Assembly (NCBI GenBank): GCA_947247005.1
Contig: OX365952.1
Span: 48,526,722-48,590,721 of the forward strand
DNA length: 64,000 bases
Source: Spisula solida
Lineage: Eukaryota > Mollusca > Bivalvia > Venerida > Mactridae
Reading direction: 5' to 3'
The translations under genes and the position numbers were made by a program. Below are positions 1 through 11,054 of this stretch, piece after piece. Below the pieces are notes generated by a model that saw only the letters and a program-made list of their open reading frames with translations, did no database searches and had not been told where the DNA came from. Within the stretch, counting starts at the first letter, position 1. Each line of letters starts with the position of its first letter.

Positions 1-1703
1 TTCAAAAATAAATATCATGCTCAGCATCGTCCATTCCAGACGTATCTCTTGTCATCCCCATATTTAACCATTTTTAGTGTAAATGGATGGCATCTGATGC
101 ATTGCATGTTGTGCCTGCTAATATTGTCAAACTATTTCCATTTATAGTAAGAGATTCTTTTTTCGAACTCGCATGTTTGTATTTTAATGCTGGAAACCAG
201 AAACATGGTGATTTATGATATCTTCCCTAGATTGGGTTTTGTGAACGTCACCTTTTTTTCAATTAGCTGTGTTAACTTCTTATTGACAAAATTCAATCAA
301 AACGATGTTTCCTGACTGTCTAAAATATGGGATTTCAATCATCAAAAATATTTAAGTATTTTAAGTATTTTTAATACGTAAACATAATATACACAAGATT
401 AACCAAGAGGTGCATGTATATGTTTGCAAAACACGTTTGTCCCAATGACAGCATAGACCAACTGACCACAAGATAAATAGGGGTCGATTGCACTACTTAT
501 GGTGACCAGCATCCCTATAAAGTGTAAACATTTTGTGCCCAACCGCTTTTGAGAAATCGACTGGAAACTATTTGACTTATTTATTCATGTTATACCATAC
601 GTCGTAGTAACATTGATATATGACCTCAAAATCAATAGAGGTCATCATATGTTGGTAGCCGTCATCCATTTAAAGTTTATGGTTCAAGCGTACTTGAGAT
701 ATTGAAGGGAAAGCTGACCGACTGTCGAAAGACACGTACCGACCAACATACACAAAACAATATAATGCCACACATTAAATGTGGGGAATAATAATTACTT
801 CCATCATCCGTAAATGTGACTGAAAACAGGCACATACCAGCTGGATTTGGTTAAACCAAAACTTAATATTCCTGTTAACTTTATGATCATAACCAAAATA
901 GCTTATTGTTGTTGGACGATGTTCGCCAAATCCCTATTCCCATTGTAAATCATGGTTTGTATGATAAAAACAACACAACTACTAGAAGAGCATACATTGT
1001 ATATTATTTATTTATTGACAGGTTAAAATAATACACGTTATCATTAACAATATGTTCAATATGTTTTAAGTTCAAAGTTCAAAGACAATACTCTACATAT
1101 GCATTCAATAGTTGAATGCAGAAAAGTGGGCCAATATGGCACAAGATCGCTCACCCGAGTAAGTAAGGAAGCTTCTGTCGTAGGATATTACAAATCATAT
1201 TACGAACAATTTAAGTGACTGCATCATCAGAATGAAAGCAAGTAAATGGGAGTTTGTTAAGAGTTCCGACAGGATAAACAAATTGGTTTGGTTTTTGTTT
1301 GAAGTGTCAACAACGATATATAATTGCAGTCAGTAAACCCCTGCATTCAGATTGGCTAAGACTTGACATTTACACAAATCCGTTTACACTCCTAGACGAA
1401 AGCGGGTTTACACTCCTAGACGAAAACTCATGTAGCTTAATTTTGACATAGAACATTACCTACATGTATGTTCATCCCCTGATTTTGTGTTTACGCCAGG
1501 AACAGTGCACCTGAACTACATTTTTACGCCTGACAATGAAAACTGGTTATGACTGCATGTGTTATTTACATCAAGATTAGCACATTGGACAAAACCACCT
1601 GCAGGAGTCATCGAACGGTCAAATCGAGGTATTTAAAATTGCTTACTAACTCTCCACAAGTACATAACATTGAAAGTGTTGCTAAGCATATCTTTAAAAT
1701 ATG
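1..1703. other. Left flank, no gene recognised
   Basis: AT-rich sequence with no convincing coding exon on either strand. A 25-bp direct duplication containing TTTACACTCCTAGACGAAA lies near 1383-1430. AGTTCAAAGTTCA near 1070 is a direct repeat of AGTTCA with one spacer base, nuclear-receptor-like but isolated. The flank ends at the ATATG that precedes the first LTR. Confidence 0.5.
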
Positions 1704-1908
1704 TGTAGTATTCTATTATATGTATATTGATCATATGCAAGGGGGACTACTCTGTATGTAACTGTGTATCTTTGCTGTACTTGTTACCTCTTTGAGTTTA
1801 TACTTACTAGTTTGGAGACCGGAAATAAACGACAAGAACCTTCAATGGTGTTTTATATTGTTACAGTTAAATCTGGTCATATCAGCTATTAGCTGGGTCA
1901 TCATTACA
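1704..1908 (+). repeat. 5' LTR of Gypsy element
   Basis: A 205-bp terminal repeat that begins TGTAGTATTC and ends TCATTACA, so it has TG...CA ends. It matches 5944-6148 except at two positions (GAC/GGC near 1830 and GGG/CGG near 1896). AATAAA lies inside at about 1823 and may act as the polyadenylation signal. Confidence 0.93.
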
Positions 1909-1913
1909 TAATT

Positions 1914-1930
1914 TGGCGACGAGGATGAAC
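1914..1930 (+). other. Primer-binding site
   Basis: TGGCGACGAGGATGAAC starts five bases after the 5' LTR. TGG at the LTR boundary pairs with a tRNA 3' CCA end. This TGGCGACGAGGATG type is common next to Gypsy LTRs of marine invertebrates. I have not assigned the primer tRNA. Confidence 0.6.
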
Positions 1931-1959
1931 AAGAAACATTAGAGAACATTATTACAACC

Positions 1960-3660
1960 ATGGCGACGTCTTTATTGCAAGATATAGGTGGTATTTCTTC
2001 GTTTGAAATTGGCGATAAAAACACTCTTGGATTTAGATGGACAAGATGGCTACGGAGTTTTGAACTGTATTCTGACGGAAAAGGTATAACCAAACATGAA
2101 CAGAAGAAAGCTTTGTTATTACATAGTGCTGGATTAGCAGTGCAGGACATATTCTTTACGTTTGAGGTTCCAGATCCAGGTGAAGGAGAGAATGTTTATT
2201 CCGTGGTTGTGGATTTGTTGAATAATTATTTTAAGCCGAAAGTAAATGTGGCTTTTGAACGTTCTAAATTCAGAGCTATTTCTCAGTCTGCTGATGAACC
2301 TATTGGACAATATGTCACACGTTTGAGACAAAACGCTATCAACTGTAATTTTCATAATGTGAATGAGAGTATAAGGGACCAAATTATTGAGAAATGTCAT
2401 TCTCAGAGACTCAGACGAAAGCTTCTAGAGAGAGTTGACGTTAATTTGGACGAACTTATTAGAATCGCGCAATCATTGGAAGCCTCTGAAAGTCAGGCCA
2501 GTTGTATGCAGCCGATAGAAACTGTAAATAAGATTGACTCTAACGAACAAGTGAAAAATAAGAAGTGTTATGCGTGTGGATATGAAGGACATATTAAATC
2601 AGATGCTAAGTGTCCAGCAAAAGGAAAAAAGTGTAGGAAATGTCAGTACTTGGGACATTTCGAGAAATGTTGTAGGACTAAATTCAAGAAGCATAATTCT
2701 GCTAAGAAAGGAAACGTTAGAAATGTAGATCTTGAATCTGACCCTGAAGAAGAGTATGTATTCGCTATGTTTAATTCTGAGAATTCTGGTGACTTTAATG
2801 TTGACATTGGAACTGTGAATGTGCCAGTAATTGTGGATTCTGGGGCATCTGTAAACATAATGGACATAAACATGTGGGAATACATGAAAAGCTATCAAAT
2901 TAAGTGTGAATCTCGTTTAACACATAAGAAAGTTTATGCTTATGGTAATAAACAACCGCTCACTGTAGCAGGAAGTTTTACGGCAATTGTTAGCATTCCA
3001 AACAAATCGGTTGAGGCTGATTTTATAGTTGTTGAAGAAAAAGGGAAAGATCTTTTAGGAAAAGATACTGCAATGGAACTGGGAATCTTATGTATTCGGA
3101 AACCAACTGTCAACAGCATAATAGGTGAAAATGCTAGAATGTCGGAAATTATGAATAAATTTCCTAATTGTTTCCAAGGACTTGGAAAGTTGAACAATTA
3201 CGTGCTACACATTCCTATTGATAAACATATCAAACCTGTCGTGCAACCGTTACGTCGAATTCCATATAGCTTACGGGACAAACTTGAGTGTAAACTTGAT
3301 GAACTTGAAAATTTGGACATTATTGAGAAAGTGAATACTCCAAGTAATTGGTTGAATCCTATTGTGGTTGTACCCAAAGAAGACTCCATACGACTATGCG
3401 TAGATATGCGGAGAGCTAATGAAGCTGTATTGAGGGAACGATATCCTATTCCAACCGTGGACGAAGTTCTACAAGATCTGAACAATTCGACAGTTTTCTC
3501 AAAGTTGGACATTAAAATGGCATATCATCAGATAGAGCTAGATAATGATTCGAGAGAAATTACTACATTCATGACTCATCGTGGAATGTATAGGTATAAG
3601 CGCCTTATGTTTGGTGTGAGCTGCGCTCCAGAAATGTATAATAAAGTTATAGTGGACTGA
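1960..3660 (+). pseudogene. gag-pol, first part (Gag, protease, start of RT)
   Basis: A 566-residue open frame begins at the first good ATG after the leader. Residues 1-200 are a Gag capsid-like helical region. A cysteine cluster CX2CX4HX6C starts near residue 203, and a canonical CX2CX4HX4C knuckle near 225; these bind genomic RNA. The aspartic protease active site DSGA is at 293-296, with the flap/ILG-like DLLGKD further on. Reverse transcriptase begins near residue 415; LDIKMAYHQIEL holds the first catalytic Asp at 517. The frame stops just after FGVSCAPEMYNKV, where sister elements continue to the DD box, because roughly a dozen bases are missing. What remains could make Gag and protease but not active RT. 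Confidence 0.9.
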
Positions 3661-4594
3661 AAGGGGTGAATAACATATTTGATGATATTATTGTACATGG
3701 AAAAACTGTAGAACAACATAATGAAAATTTGACCAATCTGTTGGAAAGACTACAATCCAGTGGTCTAACACTGAATGTGGAGAAATGTCATTTGAATATG
3801 ACACACATTATTTTTATGGGACACGTGCTATCTAAACATGGAATTGGTATATCCGAAAGCAAGGTGAATGCTGTTATGAATTTTCGGCAACCAAGAAGTG
3901 TGTCTGAAGTAAAAAGTTTTCTTGGACTGGTCAATTTTAGTGCAAGATTTATTTCGAACGTTGCATCTATTGCGGAACCGGTACGTAAATTAACCAGAAA
4001 ATGAGTTCCTTTTACATGGGAAATAGAGCAACAGCGAGGCTTTGACGCATTGAAAAATGAGTTATCTAGTGCGGAAAACCTTGGCTATTTTGACAAGAAG
4101 GATAAGACTCAGATTATTTGTGATGCAGGACCAGTGGGTATTGGATGTGTTTTAGTTCAGTATAACTCCAAAGGTGAATCTCGAGTTATTTTATACGCTA
4201 GCAGAACTTTAACTTCGATTGAGAGAAAATATTCACAGACTGAAAAAGAAGCTCTAGCGATAGTATGGTCTTGTGAAAGGTTACATATGTACCTTATGGG
4301 AATTGACTTTGAACTGTTAACAGACCATAAACCACTTGAGTTTATATTCTCACCAAAATCGAAACCATGTGCGAGAGTGGAACGCTGGATGTTGAGATTA
4401 CAACCGTATAAGTATACTGTGAAACATATACCAGGTAGTACGAACATTTCTGACCCGCTTTCAAGATTGTTACCCGATAGTGACATTAGTACTGGTGAAA
4501 CTGCTGACTGTTTAGATACAGAAGAATATGTTAAATCTGTTAGTTTGGAATCTACACCTGTTGCTATGTCAACAAGACATATTGAAATGATTTC
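3661..4594 (+). pseudogene. pol middle part: RT palm/thumb and RNase H
   Basis: The reading resumes in another frame with the RT catalytic box NNIFDDIIVHG (about 3669-3701), then the thumb and connection (SFLGLVNFSARF). A TGA at 4002-4004 interrupts the frame, which otherwise runs on unchanged. RNase H follows: the IICDAG strand with the first Asp, the TEKEALAIVW helix with the catalytic Glu, and the LLTDHKPL Asp. HIPGSTNISDPLSRL ends the domain. After about 4590 the sequence jumps straight to the integrase core, so the HHCC zinc-binding domain of integrase is absent. Pol family membership is clear; the segment is non-functional. Confidence 0.88.
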
Positions 4595-5607
4595 TTGGGA
4601 CCGTTACCGTCTGGTGAAAGCCTCTTAGTCGTTGTGGACTACTATTCAAGGTGGTTTGAAGTGTTTATTCTTAGAAAAACCTCATCAGACAAAGTGATTT
4701 CTTGTTTGAAGAAGTTATTTTCTGTTCATGGACTTCCATTATCACTACAAACAGACAATGCTCAGAATTTTAATAGTGACGAATTGAATTATTCTTACAT
4801 TCACTTGGTATTGAGCATAGAAACACGACACCGTATTGGCCTCAAGCAAATGGTGAGGTTGAGATCCAAAATAAGTCGATTATGAAACGTATTCGTATTG
4901 CGACTGCCGAGAAGAAAGATTGGAAAGAAGAATTACAAACTTACCTGTTAATGTATCGGTCGACTCCACATACAACTACTGGAATATCGCCCGCAGAACT
5001 ACTGTTCAAGAGGAAAATTCGTACCAAACTTCCTGATATAACTGAATACAACCTGATAGATCATGAGATTCGAGATCGAGACAGCGAAAAGAAAGGAAAG
5101 GGAAAGATATACGCGGATAACCAGAGAAAAGCTACAGAAAGTGATATCAAAGAAGGTGATTTAGTGTTAGTTAGGCAGAAGAAGCAAAACAAGTTATCAA
5201 CAGTGTTCAATCCTAATCCAATGTCAGTTGTGAATAAAAGTGAAAATAAGTTAGTGTTAGAACCCAAAGATGGTGTTCAGTATTCACGAAATGTGTCACA
5301 TGTGAAGAAGTTGTTAACCAACGAAAAGTCAGTTAGTGGTGAATCAAAAAATTCATACACAACAGATGAAAATTCAGGAAACCAATTCATGGAGGAAAAC
5401 CCGAGTAATTATCAGACTGACAATAGTGAACAACCTTTGAATACGTCGATTAGTAAGGAAACCAAATCTCCAGGAAAGGATATAAACCTTGACATTGAAA
5501 ATACCGAACCAGAAGTCGATATACCCGAGGTTACACAAACAACACCTAGACGATCGAACAGGACTAGACAAGTACCAGAAAGATATTCTGACTTTATCAC
5601 GAAATAG
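4595..5607 (+). pseudogene. pol C-terminal part: truncated, frameshifted integrase
   Basis: The segment starts inside the DDE integrase core at GPLPSGE. The first catalytic Asp lies in VVVDYYSRW, the second in LQTDNAQNF, and the Glu in NGEVEIQNKS. Between the second Asp and the Glu the frame changes near 4790, so the core is split over two frames. From 4882 the frame is open for 241 residues. It carries the integrase C-terminal region (GDLVLVRQKK, then SRNVSHVKKL) and an acidic, Ser/Thr-rich tail with RRSNRTRQVPERY at its end. No chromodomain is visible. The missing N-terminal zinc finger and the frameshift make it inactive. Confidence 0.85.
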
Positions 5608-5933
5608 TAGTATTAACTATTATGACAGTTATTCACTGGAATCATATTGTATATGTTCACATAATCATTTATTGAGATATTATCATGGATGTGTTATTTC
5701 ATGTAGTTTCAGATATTCGATTGATATACATTGATGGACAATGAATGAATAAGACAATCATAGACACTGATTTAATATTAAGTAACATGTAACAGTTTTG
5801 ACATGTATTATGATTATGTTTTGTTGAGTTTATTTAGTAAATTATACTAAGTGGGATTTGTGATTTTAATAATGCTACATGCAGTGAAGTTGTTTTAAGT
5901 ATCAGTAATATGTAGGTATTTTGAATTTGATTT

Positions 5934-5943
5934 GGGGAGGAAA
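5934..5943 (+). other. Polypurine tract
   Basis: GGGGAGGAAA lies directly against the TG of the 3' LTR, the expected position for the plus-strand primer of an LTR retrotransposon. Confidence 0.75.
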
Positions 5944-6148
5944 TGTAGTATTCTATTATATGTATATTGATCATATGCAAGGGGGACTACTCTGTATGTA
6001 ACTGTGTATCTTTGCTGTACTTGTTACCTCTTTGAGTTTATACTTACTAGTTTGGAGACCGGAAATAAACGGCAAGAACCTTCAATGGTGTTTTATATTG
6101 TTACAGTTAAATCTGGTCATATCAGCTATTAGCTCGGTCATCATTACA
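5944..6148 (+). repeat. 3' LTR of Gypsy element
   Basis: Second copy of the 205-bp LTR, ending TCATTACA and followed by CTATG, which resembles the ATATG before the 5' LTR. Confidence 0.93.
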
Positions 6149-6633
6149 CTATGTCAGGTTAAAATTCTGCTCCCGGAATTATACATCATCTTTTGATCCA
6201 TCTTATTAATAATTAAGTGGCTCCCCCGCCCGACATGTTTAAAATACACAAAAGGCATTATAAATTGTACGTAATGTATACTTCACAAAGATGTGTGGAA
6301 AACTTGATTCGAAAATCATATTTAAAAATCCATTATTTTATTACATATTATTTTAACTTCGGACATGAATATCTTCTTTACGTACCATCAAAGACTATAG
6401 AACCACCCGTTTCAACCAAGCATTGGTTATTCGAAAAGTAAAACAACTATCAAGATAAAAGAAAAGGGCACACAACAACACCAAAAGGACAGACAGAGTC
6501 ACCGAAACGTACGACAATACCTAAATAATTTAATTTATTAAAATATTTGTATCATACGTGTAAATATAAACCATACACAAATGTATGACCAGCATAATGT
6601 AAAAACATAATAATATTGTTTTCTCTTTTCCAG
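6149..6633. other. Spacer, no gene recognised
   Basis: AT-rich sequence between the Gypsy element and a possible splice acceptor. A 74-residue open frame at 6217-6441 shows no recognisable domain and I do not treat it as a gene. Confidence 0.4.
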
Positions 6634-6730
6634 GCGTGTGGTCTTGCTGCAACCTACTGCTCCGGTGTAGGTGTTCAGAAATTCTTTGGTGCTACCTCTG
6701 CTACCTGTAGAACATACCTTCCCATACGTC
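6634..6730 (+). pseudogene. Possible orphan exon of a cysteine-rich protein
   Basis: A strong acceptor-like stretch TTTTCTCTTTTCCAG at 6619-6633 is followed by an open frame beginning ACGLAATYCSGVGVQKFFGA. It has three cysteines and a Gly/Ala-rich composition unlike the AT-rich surroundings. The right border is unclear: the sequence runs into a region that seems to belong to the next transposon relic, and no good donor is seen. I do not recognise the family. It could be a stranded exon of a small secreted protein, or chance. Confidence 0.25.
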
Positions 6731-6870
6731 CGGGGCACATGAATAGAAATATATTTTCCCGCGTTTGAGCGTAACGAATTAGCGGGGGGAAAATGTCCCC
6801 TGATTGGTCAAGATCGGATAGAGTAGGACAATGAGGTGTGGTCCGTTCGATAAAAAATTTAATTTCTAAG

Positions 6871-7494
6871 ATGGCTAGTGAACAGATAGAAACAGTGCCA
6901 AGTGAGAACATTAATAGCGAAGCATTAGCAGAGATATTAAATGAATTAAAAGCACAAAGGATGGAATTAAATTCACTAAGGGAGGACGTCAGGGGTAATA
7001 ATTGGAACGTTGCAAAAGAATTGAAAAAGTTGAAGGATAAAGACATTGTGTGGAAAAACAAAGGAAATAAATTCAGGTTGAGTTCAACAACAAACTAAAA
7101 GATTTAGCAGCACAAACGACATGGGCAATCAACCAAAAGAAAGGAGAGTATGCAATAGAAATAATTGAAGAAATAAGAGAAAAGGTCAGAAAACGAAATA
7201 AACTTATAAGAATAGCTGATACGTCTGGGTGGATGGCAGACGGTACAACAGTATGAGAGTAATCCCATTGCTTCAAATAGCGAAGACAAGAGCCAAAAAT
7301 CCAAAGCGGAGAACAAGGCTCTGAAAAAGAGGAAACGTTCGAATACTCGGTCAAGGAACGGGAACTATGTTCCTATCGCCAGTGGAAGTGGTCAATCAAG
7401 CGCACCAAGTTCCAAGGTTGTTGCATTTCCTGCATAGGGAGGTCCAGCATCTTCGTACCAAGGAAAGAAATACCCAAATGCTTTAACATATTAA
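6871..7494 (+). pseudogene. Gag-like ORF1 relic, possibly of a DIRS/Ngaro-type element
   Basis: The frame starts at ATG 6871 (MASEQIET). A coiled-coil-like N-terminus (residues about 10-60) is followed by a WKNKGNKF motif. The frame shifts near 7078 to EFNNKLKDLAAQTTWA and KRNKLIRIAD, then again near 7232 to GWQTVQQYESNPIASNSEDK and a basic KALKKRKRS tract. A TAG follows near 7432. The sequence before YESNP and the ESNPIASNSED block recall the first protein of invertebrate elements often linked to tyrosine-recombinase retrotransposons. That link is from memory of the family and uncertain; no recombinase or RT is seen nearby. The frameshifts show it is dead. Confidence 0.45.
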
Positions 7495-7812
7495 ACTGTT
7501 AAAATTATATGGTTTTATGTTGTAGTTAAAAGAGTAGAATTGTGATCATTCATGTCCGGGAATGATAGGTTAGGGGAAAACAACATGTAGAAACATGTGG
7601 ACTGGTCAGTGTACGGCCAGAACATCAGGGATGGCATCGCAGATTGAACCAACCAGCTAGGAGTCTAGCTTCGTTATATGTGTTAGTTGATCTTCTTCAC
7701 CAGGAAGCTCTTTTTGTGAACACGCAAACTTACATTGTGAAGCTTGTTTCAACAAAAAGTTGACAAAACGACAAAAAAACAGACAGCAAATGCAGGGTAA
7801 ACTATTTGGTGT

Positions 7813-8500
7813 GTGGGACACGTACAGTCAGGGACATATGTCGGCGGAAAAACTTTTGAAGAAGTTGCCAATGGTTCATGGGGTATTGTTGAAAAAGGAT
7901 TGAGTGCGGCAAACAATGTCTCGGTAAATGTAGCTCAACAGTCAACAACAGTTGAAAGGAAAACTGCTGAAGAGTTGGAAAAGTTACTTTTTTTAGATTC
8001 TAAGTTTCAGGCGCAAACAAAAGAAGGCCAAGCAATAGGAAAAGAGGAACTAGTAATCAACGAAATCAGTGAAGTAATGAAATTTTCTTTCTAAAATGAA
8101 ACCGACAACTTATGGCAAATTAGAGTAAGATATTTTGCAAGGTAGACATTTTGGATAGTTGTGCCTATCTTTTTCCTAAACTGACTAGAGAACTGAAAGC
8201 ATCATTACGAGATAAAATTCTTGTTGAAATTAAACAACACGTTAAAGCTATCGTTCATCTAGAACAACAAGTTCAGAGTTCGGAATTTCAGTCACTACGC
8301 AAACAGGTACACATGACGTTAATGACGAAGTTCGATATCTTATAAACGAAAGTAAACAATCTTATATTGATCATGATGAAATTGCTCAATATGGTAGGAG
8401 AATGTACTTTGATTTCTCAAACAAACCTGACGATACTAGTACACCAGACGAGAACGTCACTGCCAAAGTCCTTCAACCGGCAGACTCACCTTCCACATAA
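7813..8500 (+). other. Two decayed open frames of unknown origin
   Basis: 7813-8094 is open for 93 residues with a charged, helical C-terminal half (TAEELEKLLFLDSKFQAQTK) but no usual ATG. 8151-8345 gives a helical segment including KLTRELKASLRDKILVEIKQ. A single-base shift near 8300 continues it as DVNDEVRYLINESKQSYIDH and YGRRMYFDFSNKPDD to a TAA near 8500. The coherence across the shift suggests a once-coding, now broken sequence. I recognise no domain. It may belong to the same dead element as 6871-7494. Confidence 0.3.
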
Positions 8501-8555
8501 ATCGTCTGAAACATCGCCAAGCGCCACAGAAAAGGAAAGAGAATACCAACCGTAA

Positions 8556-9590
8556 AGTTATTGTGAATATTGAGATAGACTATACACGTCTAGGGAAAAG
8601 ATAGGAGGAGGTATATGTATACTGTAGAATCTGACGCCATACAGGGAATTGGTGGAATTCATAACCTCAAACTGGAAGGTCTAGTATCCCATACCTATTT
8701 TGAAGGTTGTAAGATGGTGGTGCAGATATCTCGCTCGACAATTCGAAGTGAGTCATCAGAGACATAACCGACATTGTTAATATTCGACCCGAATCAACAA
8801 TGCTAGTGTCCTAGGTTTCTTTGTAATGGGTGCTGTGAAACTTTGTTTGTAAACCTTGTTTGAATGATCTATTTTCTAACATGTTTTCTTTTAATATCAG
8901 TATTAATAACTATATTATACATGTATTGATCAATTATAACTGTGACTTTCTTAGATACATTGAACATGTTCCTCAAATTCTAGCAATTGTTAAACAGGCT
9001 AACAACAAAAGCAATTAAACGCAGATAAAAATATTAGAGTCGTCCCCCCCCCCCCTTCAGCTTGTTTGGTTGTGTACATTTTGAGAATTCCCCCGTGTCG
9101 CGGATTTTATCAGTCGCCATTGGTCTACGAACAAGGAAACTTGCTTTGTGTTTCAACGAAAATGTTTTACAAAACTGAGGAAAAGATCGAGATTGTTTAG
9201 GGTTAAGTGCTTTAGAATTATGATATATACTGCCAATTCAAAGATATCTGTCAAAACTGCCAGAACATTCCATTTCGGAATAGGTAAATGTGTGTATGCA
9301 CCAATTAGCCCAATTGGCAGAAGACATGAAACGTGCAATTAGGGGATGTGAACCAGTAGGTCAGGTAAACCAGGATCACACAAATAAGACTAGATTAACT
9401 ATTCAGAAATTTAACTTAAAAAAATGTCAAAAAATAGTGTCGAATGTTCAAAGATCATAAATGGTAAAAGCCATTGGTTTCATTATAACTGTTTGAAGCG
9501 AAAACGAGATAAAGGATATTACTAACCCACCACCAGATGCTGACTTTACCTGTGTTACAAGTCTGCATAAAACATTTGAAAACTAGGATC
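8556..9590. other. Spacer, no gene recognised
   Basis: Low-complexity AT-rich sequence with a run of twelve C at about 9044-9055. The short open frames at 9148-9342 overlap on both strands and show no domain. Confidence 0.4.
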
Positions 9591-9599
9591 AATTCTAAA

Positions 9600-10350
9600 G
9601 AACCAGAAATTTCAACAAAATGCTTGATAGAGTTACCCGCCCCTGTGTAGGGGTTGGTGTCATGATGAAGAACAAGTATGCATAGCAATATGTGAATGCA
9701 AATATTAGAGGTGAAAAAACCTGTACCTAAACTTTAACATTTGCACTAAGTTGAAAAAGGGGCATCATTTCAACAAAATGCTTAATAGAGTTACCTACCC
9801 CTGTGTATGGGTTGGGGTCATGATGGTGAACAATTATGCAAAGTATCAAAGCAATATGTCAATGCACTATGAAGATATTAGAGGTCAAAAACTATGTACC
9901 TTAACTTTAACATTTGCATTTCCAAGTCTAACAGGGGGCATCATTTCAACAAAATGCTTGATAGAGTTACCTACCCCTGTGTATGGGCTGGGGTCATGAT
10001 GGTGAACAAGTATGTAAAGCAATATGTGAATGCACTTTGAAAATATTAGAGGTGAAAAAACCCTGTACCTAAACTTTAACATTTGCATTAAGTTGAAAAA
10101 GGGGCATAATTTCACCAAAATGCCTGATAGAGTTACCTACTCCTGCATATGGGTTGGGGTCATGGCAAACAAGTATGCAAAGTATGAAAGCAATATTTCA
10201 TAGGACTTAGAGAATATAATAGGTTAAAAAACCTGTACCTAAATTTAACAAAAGTGTTACGCCGACGCCGACACAGACGCCGACGCTCGGGTGACTGCAA
10301 TAGCTCCCCTTATTCTACGAATAGTGGAGCTAAAAATGATTCATTGAAAG
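9600..10350 (+). repeat. Bivalve-type tandem element, about four 160-176 bp units
   Basis: The sequence ATTTCAACAAAATGCTTGAT with GAGTTACCTACCCCTGTGTA recurs near 9609, 9767, 9943 and 10109, so the period drifts between 158 and 176 bp. After the last unit come GACGCCGACGC repeats and the end motif GAATAGTGGAGCTAAAAA at about 10319-10336. This terminal block is typical of non-autonomous elements scattered through bivalve genomes; the same end motif recurs at 44264-44284. The right end abuts the BEL gag. Confidence 0.7.
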
Positions 10351-10367
10351 ATATTCATGTTCCCACC

Positions 10368-11054
10368 ATGGACGCAAACATCAAAAAGGCTCGGTTTATC
10401 ACAGGTGAGAAAAAGTTGAATCCTACAGCAGCATCGTTCATACCTCCTACCTCAGGTTTTGACTATGAGGACTTGTCAAAGTGTTTGATGAAAAAGGATA
10501 TCTTGACGTCGAGATTGACATTTTTTAATGAAAAACCAGAACAATTCTATGCATGGAAAAATACATTCGATAGTGTTGTTGGTGAAATCGGTGCAAGTCC
10601 ATGTGAAGAGATAGATCTTCTGAAATGGCTTAGAAAACAGGCAGCTTCTCTGAAATCAGCCTATATTTACGACGCAGATGAGGCTCTGAAGCAAATTTGG
10701 ACAAGGTTAGACGAACGTTTTGGAAGTCCTGAGGTTTTCTATCAATCGGCAACATCTAAATTGTCATCATTTCCAAAGATTTATTCCAAGAATATGTCTC
10801 AACTCTACGACTTGTCCGACATTTTATCAGAAATAGAAGGACTTAAAGCAGACAGGAAGTTCTGTACCATTTTGGCGTATTTTGACTCGGCAATTGGTGT
10901 CAACACAGTTGTGCATAAACTTCCACACTTTCTCCAAGCAAAGTGGACAACTACTGCAATCAAATACAAGGGCGTGCATGGTATTACTTATCCACCATTC
11001 AGTGTTTTTGTGAAGTTCATTCGCGAACAGAGCAAGATCAGAAATGACCCTTGA
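10368..11054 (+). pseudogene. BEL Gag (DUF1759-like capsid)
   Basis: The open frame reads from MDANIKKARF; the preceding in-frame residues come from the repeat, so ATG 10368 is the likely start. LTFFNEKPEQFYAWKNTFDS, then helices with LLKWLRKQ and LDERFGSPEVFYQSATSKL, fit the BEL/Pao Gag capsid family. LPHFLQAKWTTTAIKYK and YPPFSVFVKFIREQSKIRND close the domain. The TGA at 11052-11054 falls where intact relatives continue to the nucleocapsid region, so it is probably a nonsense change. Confidence 0.82.

Larger units (their letters stand above)
1704..6148 (+). mobile_element. Ty3/Gypsy LTR retrotransposon, recent but defective
   Basis: A complete LTR-to-LTR copy of 4.4 kb with 205-bp LTRs, a primer-binding site, a purine tract, and gag-pol in the order Gag, protease, reverse transcriptase, RNase H, integrase. 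That order defines Ty3/Gypsy. Gag and Pol share one reading frame, as in SURL/Mag-like elements of marine invertebrates. The flanks are ATATG on the left and CTATG on the right, a 5-bp target duplication with one mismatch. I count two differences between the LTRs, so the insertion is young. Even so, Pol carries a frameshifting deletion in reverse transcriptase, an in-frame stop, a large deletion removing the integrase zinc finger and part of its core, and a further frameshift in integrase. The copy cannot encode a working polyprotein and would need proteins supplied in trans. Confidence 0.93.

Noticed and set aside
1068..1084. DR1-type nuclear-receptor site (AGTTCAAAGTTCA)
   Set aside because: No gene is visible within reach, and such motifs are expected by chance in AT-rich DNA.
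10254..10367. Arg-rich N-terminal extension of the BEL gag frame
   Set aside because: These codons come from the GACGCCGACGC end of the tandem element and are in frame by chance.
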